From Zantedeschia hybrid cultivar (taxonomy: Eukaryota > Streptophyta > Magnoliopsida > Alismatales > Araceae), in NCBI GenBank assembly GCA_030544215.1, contig JARZZO010000012.1, forward strand, positions 40,525,194 to 40,589,193: a stretch of 64,000 nucleotides of DNA, in the 5' to 3' direction. The notes beneath the pieces were generated by a model. That model did no database searches and was not told where the DNA came from. It saw nothing but the letters and a program-made list of their open reading frames with translations. Position 1 is the stretch's first letter. Every line of letters begins with the position of its first letter. Shown one piece after another: positions 12,211 through 23,235 of this stretch. Both the position numbers and the translations under genes were made by a program.

Positions 12211-12512
12211 CTAAAATGCGTCGACATCTATGGACGCCTATCAGGTGACATGACGGCCGCTCTGACAAGATTCTGAAACGCGTCGTCCTACACAGACGCC
12301 ATTCAGACAACTTGTCAGGGCCGTACTCTGACACACCTAGAGTCGCAGTCTGAAAGGCGTCGACCCACACGGACGCCATTCAGACGACTTGACAGGGCAG
12401 TACTCTCGCGGCCCAAGGTCAGTCCATGTGGCACCCACGTGGCAGAACCTGAAACGCGTCTGTCACGGTGGACGCCGTTTAAAACGCGTCTCGAGGTCCT
12501 GACGCGATTTGA
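12211..12512. repeat. GCGTCG hairpin array, block of five units
   Basis: Units at about 12211-12243, 12271-12306, 12349-12383, 12450-12481 and 12478-12512. The outer arms change but stay paired: CTGAAA...TTCAG at 12271, GTCTGAA...TTCAGAC at 12349, TGAAA...TTTA at 12450. The last unit is weaker. The block lies close to the start of the LTR in element orientation, in presumptive U3. Confidence 0.8.
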
Positions 12513-12593
12513 CTCAGAACCTCCGCCCCTCACAAGGGCTAGAACAACGGGGGTCCGACCCGAAAACCGGATCCGAAAGTCTCGATCCTTACA

Positions 12594-12608
12594 TTCTCCC
12601 CCCCTTAA
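12594..12608 (-). promoter_or_regulatory. Polypurine tract of chromovirus
   Basis: On the minus strand AAGGGGGGGAGAA directly precedes the LTR start TGTAAGG. It is the expected primer for plus-strand DNA synthesis. Confidence 0.85.
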
Positions 12609-12681
12609 AAGAAATTTCGCCCTCGAAATTGATTGCTAGGAATATCAAGGTCACAACGGGGATACAAGTTCACGGGAATAC

Positions 12682-15600
12682 TTACGAAAAGAGGTAAGGA
12701 AATTGCTCCCGCATCTCATCCTCTCGCTCCCAGGTTGCCTCACCTCCGGAGCGGTGCTGCCAAATCACCTTGACCAACGGTACGACCTTGTTCCGCAAGA
12801 CCTGATCTCTGCGATCCTCAATACGAACCGGATACTCTGGGAATGACAAATCCTCAGCGACCTCCAACTCTGAAAAATCCAACACATGGGACGGATCCTG
12901 AACGTACTTCCTCAGCAAGGACACATGGAACACATCGTGCACTCCTGCAAGACTGGGCGGCAAGGCCAGCTGATACGCGGTTTCCCCAATTCGAGCAAGA
13001 ATGGGAAAAGGTCCAATATATCGCGGACTCAGCTTGCCTCGCTTCCCGAATCTCATCACACCCTTGGAGGGTGAGACTCGGAGAAACACGTGGTCCCCAA
13101 CCTCAAATTCAAGTGGTCTCCGTCGGATGTCAGCATAACTCTTCTGTCTGTTCTGAGCTGCGGTCAACCTCTGCCGAACTGTCCTGGCAATCTCAGCACA
13201 CTGCTGCACTAACTCAGGTCCTGCTATCTGCCTCTCACCGATCTCGGAACAACACACCGGAGATCGACACGGCCGCCCATACAAAGCCTCATAAGGCGCC
13301 ATGCCGATGCTAGAATGATAGCTGTTGTTGTAGGCAAACTCTACAGTGGACAAATGTTGTTCCCACGAACCTCCCCAGTCTAGGCAACACGCCCTGAGCA
13401 TATCCTCCAGGGTCTGAATAGTCCTCTCCGACTGCCCGTCAGTCTCTGGATGGTAGGCCGAGGTGAAAGCCAACTGAGTTCCCAACGCCTGCTGAAAGCT
13501 CTTCCAGAATCTGGAAGTAAACCTCGGATCTCGATCCGATACAATGGACAAGGGTACCCCGTGCAGAGAGATAATCCGGTCCACAAACAACTTAGCCAGC
13601 TTGCCGACCGACCAGTCCTTCCTAATGGCTAGGAAGTGTGCCGACTTGGTCAGCCGATCAACGATGACCCAGATAGCATCTCTCATGCTAGGGGATGCAG
13701 GCAATCCCATCACAAAGTCCATCGTCACATGCTCCCATTTCCACTCAGGAATCGGTAAGGGCTGCAGCAACCCTCCTGGTCTCTGATGCTCTGCTTTAAC
13801 CTGTTGGCATGTCATACATCTAGCCACATACTCAGCCACATCTCTTTTCATACCGGGCCACCAGAAGTGCCTCCTCAAACAGTGATACATCTTTGTTGTC
13901 CCGGGATGCACTGCATACCTCGAACGGTGCGCCTCATCAAGAACACATCTGCGCACGTCTTCCTCAGTCGGGACATAGAGTCTGCCTCTGAATTTGACGG
14001 TACCATCATCCCACAACTCAACCTCAGACCTCTGGAGAATCTGTGGTAACTCAGCATCTGCCCTCTGAGCCTCAATCACAGCATGGTACACAGCCGGTCT
14101 CACAGTCAAGCTGACAAGTACTGCTCTATCCTCTTCACGTGGAACCCTAAAGGAGGATTCCACCACTTGCTCAAATAATTTCCACTCCCGAATCATGAGG
14201 TATGACATGACCATCTTCCGACTCAAGGCGTCTGCCACCACATTTGCCTTGCCCGGATGATAAGAAAGGTCAAAGTCATAATCCTTAATAAACTCCATCC
14301 ACCTCCGCTGCCTCAGATTCAGGTCTCTCTGAGTGAACACATATTTCAAGCTCTTGTGATCTGTAAAAACCTGAAATTTTTCTCCGTATAAGTAATGCCT
14401 CCAGATCTTCAGTGCAAATACCACAGCTGCAAGCTCCAAATCATGAGTAGGATAGTTCTCTTCATGCCTCTTCAGCTGTCGAGAAGCATAAGCAACTACC
14501 CTGCCATGCTACATAAGGACTGCTCCCAAACCTCGACGGGACGCATCTGAGTAAACCACAAATCCACCTGACCCAGATGGAAGCACCAGTACTGGGGCTG
14601 ACGTGAGACGAGTTTTTAGCTCAATAAAACTCTGCTCACAATCCTCAGTCCACACAAAACGAACTCCCTTTCGAGTCAACCTCGACAAGGGGGCCGCTAT
14701 CGAAGAAAATCCCTGAACAAACAGCCTGTAATATCCGGCAAGCCCCAGAAAACTCATGATCTCAGTCACTTAAGTCGGCCTGCTCCAGTCCATCACTGCC
14801 TCTATCTTAGCTGGATCCACTGCGATGCCTTCACCAGAAATAACGTGCCCAAGGAAGTGCACCTCGTTCAGCCAAAATTCACATTTGCTGAACTTGGCAT
14901 AAAGTTGGTGCTCTCTCAGGACCTGCAACACTGCCCGAAGATGAGCAGCGTGCTCTTCCTCAGAAGAAGAATAGATCAGAATATCATCAACAAACACAAC
15001 TACAAACTGGTCCAGGTAGGTCCTGAAGACTCGGTTCATCAGATCCATAAAGGCCGCCGGAGCATTGGTTAAGCCGAAAGGCATAACCAAAAACTCATAA
15101 TGTCCATACCGAGTCCTGAAGGCCGTCTTACTAACATCCACATCCCTGATTCTCATCTGATAATACCCAGATCTCAGATCGATCTTGGAAAACACCCTCT
15201 CTATCTGCAACTGATCCATCAAATCGTCGATCCTAGGAAGCGGGTACTTATTCTTTATTGTTACTTGGTTCAGCTGCCTATAATCGATGCACAATCTCAA
15301 GGAACCATCCTTCTTCCTGACAAACAGAACTGGAGCACCCCACGGAGATGTACTGGGACGAATGAAACCCTTATCCAGCAACTCCTAAAACTGCGTCTTC
15401 AACTCAGCGAGTTCGGTTGGCGCCATCCGGTACGGGGCCTTAGACAAGGGCGCCGTACCTGGTGCAAGCTCGATGGTAAACTCGACCTCTCGCTGAGGAG
15501 GAAGGCCAGGCAGCTCCTCAGGAAAAACATCGACGAAATCACAAACAACAGGCACCTCCCTGGGACTGGGACTAGCACAGACATCAGAAACAACGACAGA

Positions 15601-17184
15601 GGCTAAGAAAGCCTCGCAGCCACCAGCAAGCAACCTCCGTGCCTTAAAGGCAGAAATGAGAATACCTCGAGAAGAAAGCCTAATACCTTGGAAGAAGAAG
15701 GTCGGGATGTCTGGAATAGAGAAGCGCACCCTCTTCCTGTGGCTGTCCACCTCCGCATAAAAGGCTTCCAACCAATCCATACCCAGGATGATATCAAAAT
15801 CACGGATAGCAAGTACAATCAACTGGGCAGGTAGCACATGACCCTCAATGGTCAAGGGAACATTCCTCAAACAATTATAAGATAACATGAAGTCTCCAGA
15901 AGGAACCTCAACCATCAGACCATCAGACAACTCATCAACGGGTGCAGAAAGAATATCTAGGAACTGCTCGGAAATAAAAGAATGCGAAGCACCTGAATCG
16001 ATCAACACATGCGTAGAGTTCCCAAGGACAGAGAGTGTACCTTCCACTAAGTTGGACTCGCGAGCCTCCCTCATGGTGATAGCCAGCACTCTCCCCTGAG
16101 TCCTCGGCTTCTTCTGATCGCCATGACCCTGCCCCTGACTATGCCCCTGCGGGCACTGCCTCGCCAGATGGACCTGTTGGCCGCAAGTAAAACACCTCCT
16201 GGGAAGAGTGGGACACTGAGTCCCGCCATGAGCACCACCACATTGCTGACAAACTGCCGGAAGCCTCTGAGTTGGCTCCTGCTGAGCACTGGACGCTGAC
16301 TGACTCTGCTGACCATGCCTGGGCCTGCTGCTGCCGCTGCCACTACTGCTGCCACTACCCCTGAAGAATCTCCTGAATCGGGAGCCGAGAGAAGACGATC
16401 CCGATCCGACAGAAGGAGCCGGTGCCGTAGCCTTACTCCTGCCTTGCGCTGGCCCCTGAACAGTCTGCCCTCTCTCTCGGGCCGACTGGATCTGTTGAGC
16501 CTCTACAGCTGCTGCACGCCTAACAGCTGACGCCAAGTCTGTACAACAATGGGACGCCACGAAGTTCCTCAAACTGAGCTTAAGCCCATCCACAAACCTC
16601 TCCGTGCGACGTACCTCGTCCCCAGATATGAAAGGCACGAACCGTCCCAGCGAAACAAACTTCGCCTCGTACTCAAGTACCGTCATACTCCCCTGCGTCA
16701 GATCCATAAACTCCCTCTCCTTAGCTCGCTAGACATGTCTAGGGAAATATTGTGCATTGAACTCCTTGACAAAGGTCTCCCAAGAAATTTCCCTAAGACT
16801 CATGTCCCCATAAGACAAACTCTTCAGTGTGGTCCACCAGTCATAGGCGCTATCCTTCAGCATGAAAGTAGCCAGTGGGGTCCACTCTACCGCTGCACAG
16901 TCCATAGTATCAAAAGTCTTCTCAATCTCTCTAAGCCAATGAATGGCCTCATCAGGGTCGAGACGACCGGTGAAGTGAGGTGGCCTCAGCTTCAAGAACC
17001 TCTCAAGTGTAGCTGTGGTCCCTCCCCGAGTACTAGAACCCTCGCTAGGATCTCGAGTCTGATATCGAGCCATAGTATCCATCATGGCCTCCATAAACGG
17101 CACAACACTCGGCCTCCCTGCCTCGGACCCACTGGGGACATCTCCCCGCTCTCGAATAACTGGCATCCTCTTCCTGGGAGCCAT
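12682..17184 (-). pseudogene. Chromovirus gag-pol polyprotein, single frame with four stop codons
   Basis: One 1501-codon frame from ATG 17184 to the stop at 12682, interrupted only by TAG 16729-16731, TAG 15385-15387, TAA 14770-14772 and TAG 14509-14511; no frameshift seen. Domains in order: retrotransposon gag (about 16970-16550), zinc knuckle CFTCGQQVHLARQC (about 16150-16196), aspartic protease with LIDSGASHS (about 15974-16010), RT with FVDD (about 14985-14996), RNase H with YSDASRRGLGA (about 14516-14570), integrase HHCC zinc domain (about 13790-13905) and DDE core (Asp near 13720, SDRDPRF near 13525, SERTIQTLE near 13420), GPF module near 12995, and a C-terminal chromodomain (about 12690-12830). 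At least three stops look like CAG-to-TAG changes. Four single substitutions separate it from an open frame; it is inactive as it stands. Confidence 0.92.
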
Positions 17185-17326
17185 CTACTCGCCTATAATT
17201 ACAAAATCAAAAGTTCTAATTAGAGTCCTAAAACCTATGCTACCGCCGTGCCTGTACGGGATAATGTATTTATTTGCCGAATTTCCAACATTTAACCTAG
17301 TTATTTATTTATTTGCCAGACCGTAT
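17185..17326 (-). other. Short 5' leader of chromovirus
   Basis: 142 bp between primer-binding site and the gag ATG. AT-rich, no other feature seen. It contrasts with the 2.4-2.9 kb leaders of the copia elements here. Confidence 0.8.
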
Positions 17327-17338
17327 GCTCTGATACCA
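17327..17338 (-). promoter_or_regulatory. Primer-binding site, initiator-Met tRNA (chromovirus)
   Basis: TGGTATCAGAGC on the minus strand, two bases inside the LTR end at 17341. Confidence 0.93.
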
Positions 17339-17340
17339 AC

Positions 17341-19150
17341 TGTAACGACCCGCCACCCTATAATCGGGGATCCGATTACTAAATGGGTACCGAATCATTA
17401 ATTTGGGACCAAACCAGGATCTAGTAAGTCTGGGAAATAAATAATAAACTAAGCTAAACATTCACATCGCATTGAATTGAAATAAAAGTGCAGGAATTAA
17501 AATTATTACAATGCGACTCGATACAGCAAATAATTACATTCTCCAACAGAAAGAAATAATTAAACATACAGGCCAAAGATAAATAACAACTACATCGGGG
17601 CATACCCCGGAACAACCTCTGAAGGCACACCACACCCGGCCGTACACGCCGCTCTAAGTCTGCTGGGAGTCCTCACCTGAAAACCGCAGGGGTGAGTCTC
17701 AAGACAAGACTCAGTAGGGATCCTTCGATCCCCACTGCCCACGCACACACCCACAAGTGTAAAGTACAGCTAACAGTAAAGTAACAAGTGTAGTGGCAGG
17801 TACGATATCTAATTCTCTACGTGAGAACACATACAGTCGAAATATAATAATCATGCACATTCTAAACCAACCGTTAGAAAACCCACAACTGCCGTCTCGA
17901 TAGAACTCGCCGACCGTACAAACAACGGTGAGAAAAACCTCGACCCGCTGAGACCAAGGAGTAGTCCCTCGGATAGCACGCTCGCTACTCCGGCCCAACT
18001 GGCTCAGGTGACTACCCCTTCCCTCAGCATGAGTGACTCTCCGAATGTACCACTCCGACACCGGTACTAGCTGACCCCGGGGTTCACCAGGTGACCCTCT
18101 CTCACTAGGCGTCACCCCGCCCACGCCCCCACCGGCGCTGTGCTCACGCCCCCACCAGCACAGGGTGATAAATCGCTACAATGTCACTCCAGGTCCACAG
18201 TAACACAAAACCACCAAAACTCAGTACTGTACGATCCGGTCACGTGAAAAGTCCGCGATCGTATAACACACATGTGACACCATCCGGTCATGAAGAAGCC
18301 ATCTCCACCGGGTACACTAAAACATGCACTAACCATCATCTAACAGTATGAACACATTTTACTGGCATGAATTAGTGAGGTTCTGTCTTGAATCGCGTCG
18401 CCCAAGGCCGACGCCATTCAAGCTCCGTGTACAGGTTTACATAAATCAGTCTTCAGAATCTGGCCTTAAAAAGCGTCGACACCAGAGGACGCCGTTTAAA
18501 AGGCGTCGACATCCCCAGACGCCATTCAACACGGAAATCCGGAAATTCCAAGACCTTTACTCAGGGGATTTTCTGCCTTAAAAGGCGTCGTGGGTGCCTG
18601 ACGCCATTCAAAAATGCGTCGTTCACCCGTGACGTCTTTTAAGCTCTGAATTCCCGACCTGGCAGACTGTCTGTCAGGCGATTCCTGTCTAAAAGGCGTC
18701 GTGATGGCCCGACGCCCTTCAAAAAGGCGTCGTCCATGCACGACGTCTTTCAAGCTCAGGAACCAGGATCGCCCTAAGCCCGAGGGCTCCCTTTCCAACC
18801 CCAAACAAGCCCAAAACGGAGGGAAGAAGAAAAACAATACTATCCATAAGCAATACATTCGTGGAAATCCCCCTTATCATCAAATGAACTCCTAAACATG
18901 CTCATTCTAACCCCCAAATCAAAGATCTACCACATGCATAAACGAGGAAAAACATGGTTTTAATCACGATGCTATGGGGAACGTCACCCTACCGAACACT
19001 CGAACGCCTCCGAGCTTCAAGCCGTCCGCCTGTCTCGCCCCACGCCGCCGCCGGTACCGCCGAGGTCGTCCTAGCCCCACCGTGACGTCGGCCGCCGTCC
19101 GGAGAGTAGAACGCCGTAGTGGAAGTGGAGGTGGTAGGGGTAGGAGCCAG
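17341..19150 (-). repeat. 5' LTR of chromovirus, truncated
   Basis: Near-identical to 10250-12060 of the 3' LTR, then stops. The missing part corresponds to 12061-12593, about 530 bp comprising the LTR start, the five-unit hairpin block and presumably upstream promoter sequence. At the breakpoint the sequence switches to a subfamily-A copia LTR, with AGG common to both parents (19149-19151). Confidence 0.92.
18388..18753. repeat. GCGTCG hairpin array (seven units) in truncated chromovirus LTR
   Basis: Same seven units as 11297-11662, shifted by 7091 bp. Two of the few LTR-LTR differences fall in units: CCCATGACG versus CCCGTGACG, and CACGATGTC versus CACGACGTC, the latter restoring the GACG arm. 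Confidence 0.85.
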
Positions 19151-20428
19151 GATATCCTCATGTTCCTCGTTCTTCGCAGCCTACAAAACCTCCGCCGGTC
19201 GCCGCAACATCTGGATCTATCTGAGACGCCAGAGGGAGAGAGAAACATAGGAGGGGCGGCTAGGGTTAGCAACATCTTGGCCTGCTCAGCCCGTTCGCTA
19301 TGTTTTATCCTAACCGCGCGATTTTTCATAAAAAAAACCCCGGTTCATATAAAACCCACTTATTTATCCATCGCCTTGAGAATCATTTGTGTGTGACCCT
19401 CTAGTCCCAATTACCAGTCCGGTTAATAGCCTAATAAGCCCAGTGACTCCTCACTGGCTTTATTAATCAATTAATAACTCTTTATTAATTAATTAATTAA
19501 TCAATCAAATTGATGTCGCACATCGAATTCGACCGGGCCTCCGATCACGTTGGGTGCCAAGCAACACCGTGTGAACCAGGAAGGTGTCGGGGTTAAGCAA
19601 CCCACTCTTGGAACTTTTTCTCTGATAGTTACCGCGTGGATATAATCCTTCATTCGTACAATGCTCTCGAGTCAACTCAGGGTATGGCGTGCTGTCAAAC
19701 CCTAACCGGTCGACTCACTTAGATTGGATGCCGCTGATAAATATCGAAAAACTCCTTTCCCGATATTATCGTCTGCCCTGGCCAGGGACTTCCACGCATC
19801 CTTCCTAGAGCATTCTCTCTCTAAGTACCGAGAGCGAATGATTCCTTATTGACACACAATTCCCTTCGACGGTATTCCGCTGTACCCAATCCTTGGCATT
19901 TTAGAATCCCGTGGCTAGAGATTTGTAAACCAAGGTCAAAGCACATAAGTCCACCGACAAGGTGTCCTTGGTGTCTCAGGTCCGAGGACCATCCATGCAA
20001 CTGCGACAATAGAATCAAGCTGGTTGACAGTGAGGTATAATACCATCTAGCGATTCAGTTGGATCAGTTCAGTGAACTCATTCTCTAATGAGCACCTACA
20101 GATTCGTCTTAGTGTCTCCACACAAGTGACTTATGAGATCAGCCACCCTCATCATATGAGCAGGATAATCTGTACTAGTCTAACCAGATATCTGATGTCC
20201 TTCTCGGATATCCTCCGACTAGGAACGATTAAGAATATGTGTGTTTAAGTGATTAGTCTCATTAGTATGATCTTATCATAATTTGATCACTATCGCACAT
20301 ATTCACGGACTTCATTATGAGACGATAATTAATACGATTTACACACAATGAATATTATGCCATTATAGTAATAAATATGAACGAGATTTACATAGTTAGA
20401 TTGACTTGTAGGCCACCTAAGACTAATA
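19151..20428 (-). repeat. Truncated copia LTR, subfamily A, minus strand
   Basis: Collinear with about 1851-3158 of LTR A1: the TATA-proximal CTATGTTTTATCC region near 19300, the run of T-rich and CT segments, and the outer end GGCCACCTAAGACTAATA near 20412-20428 (final CA changed to TA). It lacks the inner ~200 bp, the palindrome and any primer-binding site, because it is joined at 19150 to the chromovirus LTR. A small internal deletion near 19205 also removes LTR sequence. Confidence 0.85.
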
Positions 20429-21799
20429 GGACGGACCTCCACCGAAGGTTGCCCCAGTCGCAGAAACCTCTCATCAACACCTGAGTGTCGGGTCTATTAT
20501 GGTTATTGCCCGATGGCCAGGCGAGGCACCACGGAGGCGGAGGCGGGATGTGTCATCCTCAACCATCGCGGCAGTAGATGACGGGCTGAAGCGCTCTCGT
20601 AGGGAAGACTTCAGCTTCACCGAAGTGGATCTTGAAGGAGTCCAAGTCCCATATGATGACGCTCTCGTTGTTAGGGCTGTAATAAAAGATTATGATGTTC
20701 ATCATGTTTTTGTTGATAATGGTAGTGCACAAAATGTGCTTTTTTATGACTGCTTTCTGAAACTTGGCTTGACCGAGGCCGATATGAAGGCCCAACGAAG
20801 CCTTTTGTTTAGCTTTAATGGGGCCCCCTGGCAAGTGGAAGGCATAGTCCGATTGCCTGTGACCCTCGGCATGGCCCCAAAATAGCTAACGGTTGAAACC
20901 GACTTTACAGTTGTAAAAATCGATTCGGCCTACAATGTCATCATCGGCCAACACCTAATCGGACGAATCAGAGTTGTGCCTTCCTCTTACCGTCAAAAGT
21001 TGAAGTTCTACACTGACTTCAGAGTCAGAGAAGCCAAAGGGAACCAAGACTCGGCCTGTCAATGTTATATGATATCGGTAAAAGGCAAGGCCGTGGCCGA
21101 ATCACTTTCAATTGAGTCTTCGGCCGATGCCTCCCCGGGCGAGGAATTGATCACCGTTCTTATCTTGGGAGGAGAAGGCCGAGTGCTGTAGATCGGTTTC
21201 GGCCTCTTGCCGGATGAAGCCACGACCTTGATCAACTTCTTGAAGGAAAACCTCGACATCTTCACCTGGTCTCCATCGGACATGCCATGAGTTGATTCGG
21301 AGGTGGCCATTCATCGCCTGCATGCTGATCCGAACCATCTTCCGGTCAAACAGAAACGCCGAAGCTTCAACCTTGAGAGGCGAATGGCGATTCAAATCAA
21401 AGTGCAAAAGGGCTTAAAAGCCTGGCATCTCCCATAGGCTCATCATCCTGAGTGGGTCACCAATGTGGTAATAGTATCCAAGAAAGATGGTAAGTGGCGG
21501 ATGTGTGTTGATTTCACTGACCTTAATAAAGCTTGTCCAATGGATAGCTTTCTGCTGCCTCGGATAGATCAAATGGTGGGCGCCACTTCCGGCCATGAGC
21601 TGCTCAACTTCCTCGATGCTTACTCATGATATCATTAAATCAGAATGTACCCTGAAGACAAGGATAAGACTAGCTTTACCACTGACCTTGGCCTCTATTG
21701 CTACACCCGAATGCCCTTCGGCCTCAAGAATGCTGGAGCAACATACCAATGGCTAGTCAACAAAATGTTCGCCCTATAGCTCGGTCGGAACAAGGAGGT
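20429..21799 (+). pseudogene. Ty3/gypsy Tat-lineage pol fragment (protease and RT)
   Basis: Remnant of a gypsy element distinct from Gypsy2. An open stretch at 20499-20885 carries the pepsin-like protease with HHVFVDNGSAQNVLFYD (D-N-G in place of D-T/S-G, as is common in this lineage), then the conserved LFSFNG and VEGIVRLPVT segments. Downstream the flap (NVIIGQHLIGRI near 20935) and RT are recognisable in one frame with stops: KKDGKWRMCVDFTDLN near 21485, SFTTDLGLYCYTRMPFGLKN near 21680. RT ends at 21799 before the YVDD region, where an LTR-A is inserted. Flanks are LTR-A on both sides in opposite orientations, so its gag and 3' half are missing. Confidence 0.82.
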
Positions 21800-23117
21800 T
21801 GTTAATCTTAAGTGGCCTACAAGACAACTGACTATGTAAGTCTCGTTCATTTATTAATATAATGGCATTATTTCATTATGTGTAAATTCGTATTATTATC
21901 GTCTCATAATGAAGTCCATGAATATGTGCGATAGTGATCAAATTATGATGAGATCATACTAGTGAGACTGATCACTTAAACACACATATTCTTAATAGTT
22001 CCTAGTCGGAAGATATCCGAGAAGGACATCGGATATCCGGTTAGACTCGTACAGATTACTCATACTCATATGATGATGGTGACTTATCTCATAGTCACTT
22101 GTGTGGAGATACTAAGGCGAATATGTAGGTGCTCATTAGAGAATGAGTTCACTGAACTGATCAGACTGAATCGCTAGATGGTATAGTACCTCACTGTCAA
22201 CTAGCTTGATTCTATTGTCGCAGTTGCGTGGATGGTCCTCGGACCTGAGACACCAAGGACACCTTGTCGGTGGATTTCTGTGCTTTGACCTTGGTTTATG
22301 AATCTCTAACCACAGGATTCTAAACAGCCAAGGATCGGGTACAGCGGAATACCGTCGAAGGGAATTATGTGTCAATAAGGAATCATTCGCTCTGGGTACG
22401 ATGAGAGAGAATGCTCTAGGAAGGATGCGTGGAAGTCCCTGGCCAGGACAGACGATAATATCGGGAAAAGAGTTTTCCGATATCATTTAGCAACATCCGA
22501 TCCAAGTGAGTCGACCGGTTATGGTTTGACAGTACACCATACCCTGAGTTGACTCGAGAGCATTGTACGAATGAAGGATTATATCCACGTGGTAACTGTC
22601 GATGGAAAGGTTCCAAGAGTGGGTTGCTTAACCCTGATACCTTCCGGGTTCATGCGGTGTTGCTTGGCACCGAAACGTGATCGGATCTCCGATCGAATTT
22701 AATATACGATATTAATTTGATTGATTAATAAATTAATAATGAATTATTAATTGATTAATCAGGCCACTGAGGAGTCACTGGGCTTATTGGGCCATTAACC
22801 GGACTGGTTATTGGGCCTAGAGGGTCACACGCAAATAATTCTCAAGGCGATGGATAATAAGTGGGTTTTATATTAAACCGGGGATTTTTATGAAAAACCG
22901 TGCAGTTAATATAAAAGATAGCGAACGGGCTGAGCAGGCTAGGTTGTTGCTAACCCTAGCCGCCCCCTCCTCTCTTCCTCTCTCTCTCTGGTGCCCCAAA
23001 CAAGCCCGGATCACTGGGTCTGCTCCGCCATCTTCTCCGACTCCCGTTCGACGTGAAATCGTCTGCGCATTGCGGCGTTCGTTGTGGCGAACAACGGAAG
23101 GATTCGTGGGCTACGAC
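21800..23117 (+). repeat. Copia LTR, subfamily A, interrupted by Gypsy2
   Basis: Starts TGTTAATCTTAAGTGGCC and follows the other LTR-A copies through the TTGATTAATCAGG region and the CT-rich tract near 22985 to about 23117, then stops about 240 bp short of the LTR end. The next base begins a different LTR (TGTAGACACAC). The rest of this LTR should lie beyond Gypsy2 outside the window. The last 5 bp, ACGAC (23113-23117), is the predicted target duplication of Gypsy2. Confidence 0.85.
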
Positions 23118-23235
23118 TGTAGACACACTAATTTTGACCTCATATTGAGTAAATTTCATGTCACACTTATAATGCCCAAAAATGGTCTGATGTATGATCA
23201 TTAATTAATTTTTATTGATTTTTCTCAAAATTTGT

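Larger units (their letters stand above)
10250..12593 (-). repeat. 3' LTR of chromovirus
   Basis: 2344 bp. On the element strand it begins TGTAAGGATCGAGACTTTCG and ends GGGTCGTTACA. It contains twelve GCGTCG hairpins in two blocks (11297-11662 and 12211-12512). A 137-codon frame on the minus strand (10620-11033) is open here and in the sister LTR but not in the solo LTR, so I do not treat it as coding. Confidence 0.93.
10250..19150 (-). mobile_element. Ty3/gypsy chromovirus (Tekay/Del-like), nearly intact, 5' LTR truncated
   Basis: Minus-strand element: 5' LTR 17341-19150 (truncated), primer-binding site 17327-17338, gag-pol 17184-12682, polypurine tract 12594-12608, 3' LTR 10250-12593. The order gag-protease-RT-RNase H-integrase-chromodomain, the ~2.3-kb LTRs and the initiator-Met primer fit the plant chromovirus clade Tekay/Del. 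By eye I count about ten differences over the ~1.8 kb shared by the two LTRs, so the insertion is recent compared with its hosts. The left flank is copia RNase H; the matching target duplication on the right is lost with the truncated LTR. Confidence 0.93.

Noticed and set aside
11297..12512. Simple tandem satellite
   Set aside because: Spacers and loops are unlike one another and the outer arms differ but pair, so a uniform satellite does not describe it.
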